The notes under the pieces are model-generated. The model did not search any database. It was not told the DNA's origin and saw nothing but the letters and a program-made list of their open reading frames with translations. A DNA stretch of 64,000 bases from Thereva unica. Its lineage: Eukaryota > Arthropoda > Insecta > Diptera > Therevidae. Location: contig OX465281.1 of the NCBI GenBank assembly GCA_949987705.1, forward strand, positions 80,256,543 through 80,320,542, in the 5' to 3' direction. Shown here in pieces: positions 20,247 to 30,283 of the stretch; the stretch's first letter is position 1, and every line of letters begins with the position of its first letter. The translations under genes were made by a program, and so were the position numbers.

Positions 20247-23069
20247 ATGTATCAGTTTCCTGATAGAGTGCACAAACAGGGAAGACTGCTAAACATCCTT
20301 TGCTCCACCTCCTCTGGACTTAACATATGTGTTCTAAATGCGAGAAGTCTGAACAACAAAATGGATGAATTGAGATGGATGTTTGATCAAACAAAGATAC
20401 AGATTGTGCTTGTGAGTGAGACTTGGTTAAAACCAGGAATCCCCTCCTCTTTTGTTTCCCTTCGTAATTTTGTGTTACATCGTGGTGATCGGCTTGACCG
20501 CACTGGTGGTGGTGTCGCTGTATATGTGACCTCTTCGCTCTCCTCAAGAGTGCTCGGTAAGTCTAATGGCTTACAATTCGAGTTTATTGCTGTTGAGGTA
20601 AAATCTTCATATGACAAATGTGTTGTTATCAGCGTATACTGTCCTCCCAATGCCTTCAATTCCGATATCGCTAATGAGTTCTCCGATCTTGTTTCTTCTC
20701 TTTCTCACCACTATGAGAACATAATTGTTGCGGGTGACTTTAATGCTGATCTGCTCAAAATCAATCCTCGTGCGAATGCTCTTAGATATTTATTTGAGAC
20801 ATTGGACTTGCATATTCTAAATAATCTACCAACATTTCTTAATTGTCAAAACCCATCCTTGCTTGATGTCCTAGCTACTACCTGCACTGATGCAGTGTTA
20901 AAGCATCATCAACTTTCCCCCCCTAGCTTTCTGGACCATGACCTATTATTCCTTTCCGTTCAGTTCTCTCTTGGTGTGCTCTCCGTATCTAGTTCGTATA
21001 CTTTTCGTGATTTTAGTAACATCAATGTTGATCAAATGTCTGAAGCTGCCTCCGCCATTCCTTGGGATGTTATCTATCGTACTAATTGTGTTGACGCTAA
21101 AGTAAGTTTGCTGACTCTATTTACTCAATCTCTCTTTGATCAATGTGTGCCGCTGGTCACAAGAAGCCGTAGGCCATCCTCACCCTGTCCTTGGTTTTCT
21201 AGTGAAATCCGTGACCTGATAAGTCAGCGAGAGTGCATGTACAGGCGTTATCGCAAGACTAGGATCCTTAGATATCTTAATGCCTATAAACAACTTCGCA
21301 ACCTCGTCACTAGTAAAGTCAAATCACGAAAACGTAGTTTTTATGCCCGTAAGCTTGATCCCTCTTTAAACACCAAGCAACTCTGGTCCAACCTTCGCTC
21401 ACTGGGCATACATGCTACTGCACCCTCCCATTTTGATATCGATGTTGACCTTCTAAATCGCTCATTCATTCAATCCCCTCCTGCTTTCCCTATCTCCCGA
21501 TCTTTCTCAGTCCTTCCGCATAGTACTGATGGCTTTGCTTTCCGCTGTGTGGACTCCTCGGAAGTTTTTGAAATACTGCTCTCCATTTCGTCAAGCTGCA
21601 TCGGTTATGATGAAATCTCTCCACGGTTTTTCAAGCTGCTCGCCCCCTTAATTTTGAATATCATTACGCATGTTTTTAATTACTGCCTGACTACTTCTCA
21701 AGTTCCCCTGTTGTGGAAAAAAGCCATAGTGATCCCCTTACCGAAAAAATCGTCCCCTGCTGATCTCTCAGATTTCCGTCCCATTAGCATTCTTCCTTTC
21801 CTTGCTAAAGCCTTCGAGAAAACTGTTTTCATTCAAGTCCAGCGCTACCTTGAATCTAATAGCCTTATTTCTGAATATCAATCTGGTTTCCGTAAAAATC
21901 ATAGTTGCGAAACAGCTATACTAAAGGTAACTACTGACATTCGCTCTGCGCTTGATAAAGGTGATGTTGCAGTATTAGTGCTTCTTGATTTTTCGAAAGC
22001 CTTCGACTCGGTGGTGCACACGATCCTGCTTTCCAAACTAAGTCAGCGCTATCGCTTCTCTTCTTCTGCTACACGGCTTTTCTCCTCTTTGCTATCTAAT
22101 CGTTTTCAATGTGTTCGTCATAATAATGTTGTATCATCTCTCCTACAGGTGCCTTCTGGTGTTCCACAAGGTTCAATTCTTGGTCCTCTACTATTTTCAT
22201 TATATATTAATGATCTCCCCTCTACTATTGGCCACTGCTCCTTTCATCTATATGCTGATGATCTCCAATTGTATACTTCTTGCCCTCCTTCACAGATTGA
22301 TTCTTGTATTTCTGACTTGAATAGCACTCTATCTCGAATAAATGAGTGGAGTGCTCTCAATTTCCTTAAATTAAACCCTAAAAAATCACAAGTACTTGTG
22401 TTAAGTCGTAGCTCTATGCTCCCCGTCAGAATGCCACTCATTTGTCTGGATAACATACCTCTTCCTATTGTTGATCGGGTCCATAATCTTGGTATTGCTA
22501 TTAATGCCAAACTAACCTGCTGTGATCAAGTTTCACTAATGCTCTCCAAAATCTATGGGACTTTACGTAAGCTCTGGCTTTATGGTAGTCTCCTATCACC
22601 CACAATTCGTTCAATGCTTGTAAAATCTCTCATTCTCCCGCACTTCCTCTATGGCTCACTTGTTTACATTGTGTATGATTCATCCTGTCGTCAACGACTT
22701 AATGTTGCATTCAATGACTGCTTACGCTTTATCTTCCACTTGAGAAGATCGGATCATGTATCATCGGTTCGGAATTCACTAATAGGCTGTAACCTCTTTT
22801 GCTTTTACGATATTATGACACTAGCTCTTCTACATAAAGTCTTCTACGCTAAAAGCCCTTCTTACCTATCCGACTTCCTTACCCCCTTGCAAACCTCGAG
22901 ATCCCTTAAATTTCTTATACCAGCCCATCGGTCTCGAATTGGTAGTCGTTCCTTTTTTGTGCACGCGATTAGACTCTGGAATGATCTTCCCTCCTCTTTA
23001 CAAAGAATTAGCACAGTCACCACTTTCAGGAAACAAGTTTTTCTTCTCCTATCCACCTCTTCTCTATAG
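20247..23069 (+). CDS. CR1/L2-like LINE ORF2: endonuclease and reverse transcriptase
   Basis: A 940-residue protein from an ATG. The APE endonuclease spans residues about 25-245 (LNARSLNNK near 32, SETWL near 56, GDFNADL near 163, LDHD near 230). The RT spans about 480-760, with DFRPISILPF, the FRKNHSCETA block, DFSKAFDSV near 581, GVPQGSILGPLLF and catalytic YADD near 668. The C-terminal region (IFHLRRSDHVS…RSRIGSRSFFVHAIRLWNDLP) is the conserved LINE C-terminus without RNase H. The frame is intact over its full length. It would act in the nucleus by target-primed reverse transcription. Confidence 0.87.
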   Translation: MYQFPDRVHKQGRLLNILCSTSSGLNICVLNARSLNNKMDELRWMFDQTKIQIVLVSETWLKPGIPSSFVSLRNFVLHRGDRLDRTGGGVAVYVTSSLSSRVLGKSNGLQFEFIAVEVKSSYDKCVVISVYCPPNAFNSDIANEFSDLVSSLSHHYENIIVAGDFNADLLKINPRANALRYLFETLDLHILNNLPTFLNCQNPSLLDVLATTCTDAVLKHHQLSPPSFLDHDLLFLSVQFSLGVLSVSSSYTFRDFSNINVDQMSEAASAIPWDVIYRTNCVDAKVSLLTLFTQSLFDQCVPLVTRSRRPSSPCPWFSSEIRDLISQRECMYRRYRKTRILRYLNAYKQLRNLVTSKVKSRKRSFYARKLDPSLNTKQLWSNLRSLGIHATAPSHFDIDVDLLNRSFIQSPPAFPISRSFSVLPHSTDGFAFRCVDSSEVFEILLSISSSCIGYDEISPRFFKLLAPLILNIITHVFNYCLTTSQVPLLWKKAIVIPLPKKSSPADLSDFRPISILPFLAKAFEKTVFIQVQRYLESNSLISEYQSGFRKNHSCETAILKVTTDIRSALDKGDVAVLVLLDFSKAFDSVVHTILLSKLSQRYRFSSSATRLFSSLLSNRFQCVRHNNVVSSLLQVPSGVPQGSILGPLLFSLYINDLPSTIGHCSFHLYADDLQLYTSCPPSQIDSCISDLNSTLSRINEWSALNFLKLNPKKSQVLVLSRSSMLPVRMPLICLDNIPLPIVDRVHNLGIAINAKLTCCDQVSLMLSKIYGTLRKLWLYGSLLSPTIRSMLVKSLILPHFLYGSLVYIVYDSSCRQRLNVAFNDCLRFIFHLRRSDHVSSVRNSLIGCNLFCFYDIMTLALLHKVFYAKSPSYLSDFLTPLQTSRSLKFLIPAHRSRIGSRSFFVHAIRLWNDLPSSLQRISTVTTFRKQVFLLLSTSSL

Positions 23070-23261
23070 CTTTCCCTTCTTTCTTCTACTTTCTAATATC
23101 CAAAGTTCCCCTCTTTCTATCTACTATTGAACAACCTTGATATTCCTCTTAACTCTAGCTGTTCTCTATTCTGTTAGGTATTAAGCATGTTAGAATTCAA
23201 ACTATATTGATATTGTACTCTAAAAGATGTAAGTCTTGTGTACTTCCTTATGTATAAAATA

Positions 23262-23283
23262 AATTGAATTGAATTGAATTGAA
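23262..23283 (+). repeat. (TTGAA)n LINE 3' tail
   Basis: Short tandem array of TTGAA-type units directly after AAATAAA. It marks the 3' end of the upstream LINE, as is usual in the CR1/L2 group. Confidence 0.85.
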
Positions 23284-23679
23284 CTGTATACAAAAGAACC
23301 GTTCCGTCCAAAAATTAACACTGCTATATACTGTCGCACAACAATTTTGAACGAGTTTTTGCATAAAAATTTTTATTCCAAAACGGAACACCAAATCAAA
23401 AAAAACTGATTTTCTTTTTTTTCTCAAATCAATCGTAGGACATGATTTTTATTCGAAATTCAAGTATTAATTGCAATAACCGACGCGCTTAAGTGTAGCA
23501 AAAGAAGAAATTTTTCCAAGCCGGCGTTATTAAGAAATTATTGGATATTTCGGTACCGCTTGAACTACTCCGTCCAGTATTCACCAACAAACTCACAGAA
23601 AAATGCTTCGCTACTCGTGAGGGACGCTTCCTGGAAATTTTCATCAATTTTTTCCTATAAGGTCAGCGTGGCTTTTTGG
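23284..23679. other. Unassigned spacer
   Basis: No ORF with a recognisable product and no repeat pairing were found between the LINE tail and the start of the gypsy LTR-like sequence. Confidence 0.4.
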
Positions 23680-24145
23680 GGGGCGGGGTGATATCTATAG
23701 ATACGCTGGCGTCACTGAGTGTTTGTTTATGGCCATTGGGGGTATTCAGACGGTGCACATTCATGGCAAGTAAAACCGGTTTTATAGATGAGAGAGGGAA
23801 GGGAGCGGAAGAACTTAACGAAACATTTTTCACGCAAAAGCAAACGCGTGAAAACTTACACACATATGAAATGTTACTTCTATCTCTTGTTTTCTTTAGC
23901 TCTGTTTTTGTCTGACAAGTGAATTATGTTATAACGAAGTATTACGGTTGGCATTATTGGATCGTATTACATTATTTGGCTACACTGAACGAAAACACGA
24001 GGCAATACTCTCTTCCGGTTTTGACTGTCAATGGAGAAGAACAGTTTAGTTCAGCTCGCTTACTCGAATATTTATATATACTTGCCTATGTAATTAAATA
24101 ATACTAAACGTAGATGATCGTGTGCATTAATTAAAAATAAAATAG
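23680..24145 (+). repeat. 5' LTR (left boundary uncertain) of split gypsy
   Basis: The sequence directly upstream of the primer site. About 200 bp of it (23725-23930) recurs inverted at about 29213-29417, supporting its repeat nature. The left end was not located, since no parallel copy exists in the window. Confidence 0.5.
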
Positions 24146-24160
24146 TGGCGACGAGGAAAA
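24146..24160 (+). promoter_or_regulatory. Primer-binding site TGGCGACGAGG
   Basis: TGGCGACGAGG lies at the LTR/gag junction. The same motif is in the same position at 33901 and 59604 in two other gypsy elements. It would pair with a tRNA ending CTCGTCGCCA; I cannot name that tRNA with confidence. Confidence 0.7.
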
Positions 24161-24232
24161 AGAATTTTCGGCACAAAAAAAGTGCAAGTGCATAAAATAA
24201 AAACTCACGTGGAGGACATAACCTCGAACAAC

Positions 24233-25108
24233 ATGTCGAATTTTGGAAAAATGCAAGTATTCCATCACGAAATGAGTGACTGGGCAGTGCATAAAATACA
24301 AATATTACAGTATTTTATCGCAAATGATGTGGACGAAGTGCTAAAAAAGCGAGCCATATTAATAAATTCTCTGCACGAGACCACCGTGAAGCTTCTAAAG
24401 AGTCTGGTTTTTCCGAAAGATGTGCAACAGACTGAAGTGGACGACCTGCTTAAAGCATTGGACAACCACTTTAGGACAACAACAGCCGGATTTGTCGAGA
24501 GGAAGAATTTCTACGAATGCAGCCGTGAAAATGGGGAGTCAATCCAGCAATGGGCAGCAAAAGTACGAAAGTTGGCGGCACAGTGCGAGTTTGACACATT
24601 CTTAGATACAGCTCTAAGGGATAAATTCATTATGGGTCTGCAGAACGGACCAGTAAAGGATAAGTTGTTCCTAGAAGATGTGAAAACACTCACATTTGAA
24701 AAGGCAGTGGAAAAGGCTCAAACAGTTGAGTGCATTCAAAACCAACATATGAGCATGCGGGTCAAGCAAGAAGCGGATGAAAAATGCTTCAAATTCAAAA
24801 CAAGGCAAACAGAAATGAAAAATATTCAACATCACAAGAAGAAACAATGTGCAGTTTGTGGATTTACTAATCACAAGGAAAATGAGTGTCGATATGTCAA
24901 CTATACTTGCAGAAATTGCGGTCAACGGGGTCATCTACAGAAAATGTGTAGACAGCAGCAGAGGAAACAACAGATAGGGAAAAAACATTATTTTAATTAT
25001 ATTAGAAAATATGATGAAGACTTAACTATTTTTAATTTTAGAAGTAACCATAAAAATGAAGATAAACCAATCGTGGCTGACGTTGTAATGAATGGAATTC
25101 CGATGTAA
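24233..25108 (+). pseudogene. gypsy gag with nucleocapsid, premature stop before protease
   Basis: The upstream frame is open from 24182 at a GTG; the first plausible ATG is 24233. The capsid region covers residues about 1-190 (RKNFYECSRENGESIQQW, ALRDKFIMGL). Two knuckles follow, CAVCGFTNHKENEC and CRNCGQRGHLQKMC, near 24845-24955. The TAA at 25106-25108 is in frame with the protease that follows, whose DSG motif begins about ten bases later. That makes it likely to be a nonsense mutation in a fused gag-pol rather than the natural end. Confidence 0.72.
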
Positions 25109-25322
25109 GTTGAAGTGGATAGCGGTTTCGGCGTATCTGTCATACCTGTGGCTCTGTATAGGAAATATTTTGGACACATTCCCATAAGGAAAGCTACTCG
25201 AGGTCTAACGGCATATGACGACAAGAAAATTAAAGTAATTGGGGTTTGTACTTTTGAAATTGTTTATGATAAAATGACACAAATGGTTGAGACATTTGTT
25301 ATTGACGGTGTAGGGCCTCCAT
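25109..25322 (+). pseudogene. gypsy aspartic protease, first part
   Basis: In the same frame as gag, directly after its stop. It carries the active site VDSGFGVSVI and a typical protease body up to VIDGVGPP at 25320. The last bases GCCTCCAT (25315-25322) are the target duplication of the hAT insertion. The missing end of the domain, including an LGRDW motif, is at 28747 onward. Confidence 0.72.
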
Positions 25323-25481
25323 CAGTGGCGGTTCCTCTTTGGAAGCAAAGGAAGCACTGCTTCCCTTGACCAAATAGCCAACTTCATAAAAATAAATTTA
25401 TATAAATAAAAATAAATTTAAATTTATATCAAGATTAATCACAACAAAAATCTTAACATATTTTCCCCTCTGGAAACACTA

Positions 25482-25893
25482 AAGCTGGAGATATTACAGC
25501 TTCCCATTGGTGTGTTAGGCCTCGAACATGATAGACTACGCGCCAACTGAGTTGATGCCGAGAAAGTCGCGTTTTCCATGCGCAGTAGAATCCCCGCATG
25601 CCGTTCCCGTCCCTTTGCTCTAGTCGCAACAAATTTCGAAGGGGAAATTTGAAAATACATAAGCGCATTTCTTATCGATATGTGCGCAATTTTTATTTGT
25701 GTGCAGCTTTAATTTCCCCAGCTGCGCGCTCCGGCATCAACTCAGTTGGCGCGTAGTCTATGAGCGGCGAGCGACAGAGTTACAATACTCAAGTGCCTCC
25801 CTTTGCAAATTCGAGATTCGAATTTTCCTGGCGCCGCTCTTATCGTGGTCGAGGCCTTACACAGCATGGGGAAGCTGTAATATATCCAGCTTT
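25482..25893. mobile_element. Degenerate foldback element hosting MITE copy 1
   Basis: Arms at about 25482-25524 (AAAGCTGGAGATATTACAGC…) and about 25850-25893 (…GCTGTAATATATCCAGCTTT) are imperfect reverse complements. They surround MITE copy 1 and its right flank. It appears to be an older palindromic element into which the MITE jumped. Its outer limits are not certain. Confidence 0.5.
25532..25760. mobile_element. MITE copy 1, TIR TAGACTACGCGCC
   Basis: 229 bp with ~29-bp perfect terminal inverted repeats beginning TAGACTACGCGCCAAC. If the outer TA is the target duplication the element is Tc1/mariner-like. It is non-coding. The second copy at 26803-27030 differs by a single deleted base. 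Confidence 0.88.
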
Positions 25894-26102
25894 TTGCCAC
25901 AGAAAATCAACGTGAAAACTCCAACACATTCAATGTAATTGGACCCACACTCACGCAAAGGTTTGCGTTAATACAGCATCCTTAGAAGCTGAGCTAAGCG
26001 CAGCTTCTTCGGAACCGAACAGCGAGAATTGAGAAGCCGAAGATAGAGAAATTTTCGTATCCACCATATTCTCTTTGTTTTCTTGGTTTCTTTTTCTGGT
26101 AA

Positions 26103-26610
26103 TACCCTTGACACACTGCAGCATCGAATGAACATTGCAGTATCATTCGGCTATGAATGATCATTCGCGCCCAGTATGTCATGTCCAATGTTCATTCAAC
26201 AGCTTCATTCGTCATTCAATCGAATGAAGTCAAAATAACTTCATTCAATGAAGATGGAAGTGAAATTGGGAAATTATCGAACAACTTTCCATGAAATTTC
26301 CAGTAAAATTTCCAACTGAAATACCTAACTGTCAAACTGTCATTCAGATTTCAGAATTTTTTAAAAAGTAGTACGTTCCATTGTAAATAACTGTTGCTGG
26401 GCCTCAATTAATAATTTTTATTAAATTTAAAAGTATAAATCACTATGTAATCACTTTCAGTTCATATATTTAGCAGTTTGTGTAAAGTTTCTATTTTGAC
26501 AGTTCCAATGAACATTGAGAAATGCAGTGTGTCGCTTCTAAAATGAATGATCATTGAAAGCCAATGAAGTTGGAAGAATGCTCATTCGTTTTTGCAGTGT
26601 GTCAAGGGTA
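26103..26610. mobile_element. MITE with TIR TACCCTTGACACACTGCA and TAA duplication
   Basis: 508 bp. The ends TACCCTTGACACACTGCA and its reverse complement are exact over 18 bases. TAA flanks both sides (26100-26102 and 26611-26613), the 3-bp duplication typical of PIF/Harbinger. The left third is packed with CATTC/GAATG-type motifs in both orientations. It is non-coding. Confidence 0.8.
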
Positions 26611-26802
26611 TAATCTGTTCTGGCTTCGAGCAATATTAAATTTTCTCTTAAAATTTTGCTTCGTATTATTGTTTTTGACTCTTCTTAAATTTGAGTTTTC
26701 GTTTGTAGATTGAGTCAAGAAAAAAGAGGATAGGTGAAGTTTCTCTTTATCTATTATTTACTCTAGAGGGGTGGTAGGCGGTGTATATTGAATATAAGCT
26801 GA

Positions 26803-27030
26803 TAGACTACGCGCCAACTGAGTTGATGCCGAGAAAGTCGCGTTTTCCATGCGCAGTAGAATCCCCGCATGCCGTTCCCGTCCCTTTGCTCTAGTCGCAA
26901 CAAATTTCGAAGGGGAAATTTGAAAATAATAAGCGCATTTCTTATCGATATGTGCGCAATTTTTATTTGTGTGCAGCTTTAATTTCCCCAGCTGCGCGCT
27001 CCGGCATCAACTCAGTTGGCGCGTAGTCTA
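26803..27030. mobile_element. MITE copy 2, TIR TAGACTACGCGCC
   Basis: 228 bp, in the same orientation as copy 1 and identical to it by eye except for one missing base near 26929. Near identity of two copies 1.0 kb apart points to recent transposition, or to gene conversion or segmental duplication inside the hAT. Confidence 0.88.
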
Positions 27031-28738
27031 ACTTTCTGATTCCATTATATTTTTATGATTCTCTTTATATTAATGATCATTTAAAGGATTGAGAATATTT
27101 TTATGAAATGCATTTTTGAGTACGGGTTGCCTGAAGTGCTTTTTTGCAAGAAGAATGTAATGATGGTAGGCGAAGGTTATAATAGGGATTTATTTTTACT
27201 ATCTTTTTTAAATTTTGGCTTATTATGGTTTAACAACTTTTCTTTGGACGCTTTAATTTTCAACAGAATTTAAAATAAATGGTTAAAAAAAATTTTTAAA
27301 AAAAATTCTTTTCATTAACAAAAAAATGTACTGAAAAGTAAAAAATAAAAAATATTTTAAAGAAAGCGTGAAATTTCAATTTTAATGAAAAAGTTAATTA
27401 AAAGAATGGCGCATTTGAACTCAAGTTGAACCCAAGTCTAACTACATGTAAACGGGAGTCGAGTTGGGTTAAGGTTGACTGAACTCGACTCAGCTCTGCT
27501 ACCTGGTTTAGTTGAAATTATGCATACGGACATGAGTTCAGTATTTGAGTAGTTGAATTTAGTTGACAGCAGCATCTCTGTGTTTGTTTGTGATTTTTTG
27601 TAACGTGTATTGCTTCTTTATTATCAACTCACCCTTAACTCAACTATTCATCTCATCATTCATACACATTAACCACCCGAACTACGAGTGTGTGCAAAAT
27701 TGGAACTTGATCGGTTATATTTTCTACTTTTTAGTCTATTATAAGCTTTCCGCAATTTAGTGTTGGCCGCCATTTTGAATTTGGAATGACGCCACATAGC
27801 TTATTGTGTTTTACCTGTCATATCCTTTCATTTGATACCCATGTCAGAGGGCCGCGGAGCACAATTTCAAAAATCGGGCGCCATTTTGGAACCGCCATCT
27901 TGATATTTTTACAAAATGGCCAGATTGCATTGTCATCCGAACTAAACGTGTATGCAAAATTTCAGCTCTATCCGAAACCGGGAAGTGGGTCAAATTTAAC
28001 TTCCAAGATTTGACGGCAAACAGTGTAAGTTAAATAAAAGAATTTAAAAAAGGCGCAAAACGCCTGCTAGCAGTGAAACTATTTCTACAAAATGCAAAAA
28101 TTCACGACTTTGAATTCGATTTTTTCACTTTTTTTAAGTTTAAATAATTTTTCTTGTCTACCATCATAAAAGAAACTGTATATTAAAAAAAGGAAAAACC
28201 TCATGCGATGCACAAAAATTAAAGGGCAATTAGTTTTCAAATTTGAAGTCAATTTTTGGTACTTGAATAAGATTTTTTGACCTGAAATTGTAACCAGTTA
28301 TTGTGTAAGTTGACTGAAAAAATGCGAAGAAGCTAAAATTTAGCAGTTTTTTAAGTTTTTTTGACGTTAGGTGTACAGATAAGAATTTAATATTGTAACC
28401 GCTGATAGCCAAAATCATAACGAACAGCCTCTCTTTTTTGCATTTTACTGATCTGGTATATGCATCTATATTTAGAAAGAACGACCAAAATGATGGAATT
28501 TTCACAAAATGGCAGATAACTTACATTGCGGCGGTTGCTAGAGGTAGAAAATGTCCATTTCGTATAGATGTTCCAAACATTTTTTTTTTTAGATTGGACA
28601 CAATTCCATATGTTATCTTATCTGAATCCACTATGTTATTTTTCAGTTTTTTTAGATAATAAAGCCTTCGATACTTTTACTTTTATCGTTCACTTTGGGC
28701 ATTGCTTCCCTTATTCTGAAACTTACGAACCGCCACTG
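27031..28738. other. Non-coding right part of the hAT element
   Basis: AT-rich, with several GCCATTTTGGA-like and repeated CAACTC/GAGTTG motifs near 27420-27520 and 27770-27960. No ORF longer than ~90 codons and none recognisable. Ends in the hAT terminal repeat. Confidence 0.45.
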
Positions 28739-28746
28739 GCCTCCAT

Positions 28747-29207
28747 TACTAGGTAGAGATTGGATGACAAAATTTAACATGGGTATCCAACGCATATATC
28801 ACTTAAAAGCAAGCACAAATTTAAAATTAAAAGCATTATTAACTCGTTATGCTACACTATTTGACGGCAAGCTTGGGGCTTTCAATAAACACCAAGTCAG
28901 TCTTAACCTTAAAGAAGAATCAGTTCCAAAGTTTTATAAGCCGCGACCTCTCCCATTAGCTATTCGCAATAAGGTTGAACGTGAGGTAGAAAATTTTGTG
29001 AAGTTGGGTGTTCTTGAACCGGTAAATTACAGCGAATGGGGAACCCCTATAGTCCCAATATTAAAAAGTAATGGTAGTGTGCGTATCTGCGGCGATTATA
29101 AAGTGACGTTAAATCCACAACTGAAGGTGGACCAATATTATTTGCCGCGAATCGAAGAAATTTACAATACATTTAAACGTTCCTGTAAAGCTTTCAAAAT
29201 GCTCTAA
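28747..29207 (+). pseudogene. gypsy protease end and reverse transcriptase start
   Basis: Continues the gypsy split at 25322. It starts with the last protease residues (LLGRDWMTKF), then the linker and the first RT motifs (KLGVLEPVNYSEWGTPIV, VRICGDYKVTLNPQ). The stop at 29205-29207 falls where gypsy similarity ends, shortly before the RT catalytic region, so the catalytic YxDD is absent. Confidence 0.75.
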
Positions 29208-29212
29208 ACACA

Positions 29213-29417
29213 CGGGGGGGGGTAAATAAAATTCACTTGTCAGATAAAAACAGAGCTAAAGAAAACAAGAGATAGAAGTAACATTGAATATGTGTGTAAG
29301 TTTTCACGCGTTTGCTTTTGCGTGAAAAATGTTTCGTTAAGTTCTTCCGCTCCCTTCCCTCTCTCATCTATAAAACCGGTTTTACTTGACATGAATGTGC
29401 ACCGTCTGTATACCCCC
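29213..29417 (-). repeat. Inverted fragment of the split gypsy LTR
   Basis: Reverse complement of about 23725-23930 with scattered mismatches, recognised by shared strings such as ATAAAACCGGTTTTACTTG. Its right end is interrupted by the MITE at 29418. The opposite orientation to the gypsy body means a separate insertion or an inversion. Confidence 0.75.
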
Positions 29418-29907
29418 ATTCATACACGAGGGATCATGGTTCTGGAACCAAAAGCTTTGCTCCAAGTTTCCTGAAAATACACGGAGCATTAGCAAAGGAA
29501 GCAGCTTTTGTGTTGCTACGCGATGATTGTTTGTATTAGTGAGATGTCAAATTTTTGACTCTGGTCGGGTATTTATTTAAATTAGCTCATTATTTATGAT
29601 TGATAATTAATTAATTTAATATAATAATGGATAAAAATAGTGTGTTGGTTATTTCAGCTGCAACTGCAGCGGTAGCATATTTTTTCAGTTTTAATTGTTG
29701 ACAGTTTGGAAGTTTATTATTTTTAACTCCATGGCAACGTATTTATTCTTATTTGTGTTAGTGCGTGCTTTCCGTGTTCGCAGGTCGAAAGCAGGAGCAC
29801 AAAAGTCTCCACCGGAGCACGAAACTCTCCACATATTTCATCTCTGCACGCCTCCCTTGCCCAAAAAAAGGCTTTTGCTCCGGAACCATGCTCCCTCGTG
29901 TATGAAT
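29418..29907. mobile_element. MITE with ATTCATACACGAGGG terminal repeats
   Basis: 490 bp with ~38-bp imperfect terminal inverted repeats (ATTCATACACGAGGGA-CATGGTTC-GGA). It sits inside the inverted LTR piece: after its right end GGCC resumes LTR-like sequence for a few bases. No transposase; open frames here are short. The target duplication could not be fixed because the flanks are diverged. Confidence 0.72.
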
Positions 29908-30283
29908 GGCCTATGAATCCCTATCCGTACATGTAGGCTACCTACTTTATCTTATGTGTGCCTCGGCGTCATGCGATTATTCTTGCGCAAAGGGTTCGGA
30001 TTGGTTGCGCCGCTACCCGATAGAATTTTCTGGACCGATGTCTAGGTGTGGGTGGGAGATTTAACCACGGGCTAATTATTAGGACATAGGCGTGCGCAAT
30101 TTAGGCAAAAAGAAGTTTTCATCCGAAAGTATCGATGTGAGAAGATTTTTCTGGCTGAGTAAGAAACGAGAATTTTTTCTTTTGGATTTTTATTTTGAAT
30201 GGGTATTGCGCGGAAATGAAGGGGGTTGTTTAGATTTTATTCGAATGGATGATTTATAATGCCGTTTAGAATATGGTCGAGGA
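29908..30283. other. Unassigned spacer
   Basis: No coding potential or repeat pairing was seen apart from a few bases of residual LTR similarity at the left edge. Confidence 0.4.

Larger units (their letters stand above)
18980..23283 (+). mobile_element. CR1/L2-group LINE with both ORFs open and (TTGAA)n tail
   Basis: Two non-overlapping ORFs (18980-19921 and 20247-23069) are separated by a T-rich spacer of about 325 bases. They are followed by a ~200-base 3' UTR ending in four tandem TTGAA-type units at about 23262-23283. The RT wording (ILPFLAKAFEK, LLDFSKAFDSV, VPQGSILGPLLF, YADDLQLY), the lack of RNase H and the microsatellite tail fit the CR1/L2 assemblage (L2, Kiri, Daphne or Crack). 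I cannot decide the clade by eye. Both ORFs are free of stops, so this is a fairly young copy. Confidence 0.82.
25323..28738. mobile_element. Non-autonomous hAT-superfamily DNA transposon
   Basis: 3416 bp bounded by 12-bp terminal inverted repeats CAGTGGCGGTTC and GAACCGCCACTG, flanked by a perfect 8-bp target duplication GCCTCCAT (25315-25322 and 28739-28746). The CAGTG start and 8-bp duplication are hallmarks of hAT. No transposase is recognisable inside. Instead it holds three MITE insertions and AT-rich filler. A GCACTGCTTCCCTT / GCATTGCTTCCCTT motif recurs just inside both ends in the same orientation, which may be a subterminal transposase site. Confidence 0.9.
23680..29207 (+). mobile_element. 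Ty3/gypsy element split by a hAT insertion, 3' truncated
   Basis: Plus-strand order: LTR-like sequence (about 23680-24145), primer site at 24146, gag (24233-25108), protease (25109-25322), then a 3.4 kb hAT insertion, then the end of protease and start of RT (28747-29207). The reading frame resumes correctly across the hAT if one copy of the 8-bp target duplication is ignored, so both halves are one original element. RT is cut off after its first motifs at 29207, where an inverted piece of the same LTR begins. No same-orientation 3' LTR is seen. Confidence 0.78.

Noticed and set aside
23262..23283. TTGAA array as a telomeric or satellite repeat
   Set aside because: Short, directly after AAATAAA at the end of a LINE; it is the element's tail. 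No TTAGG array is present in the window.
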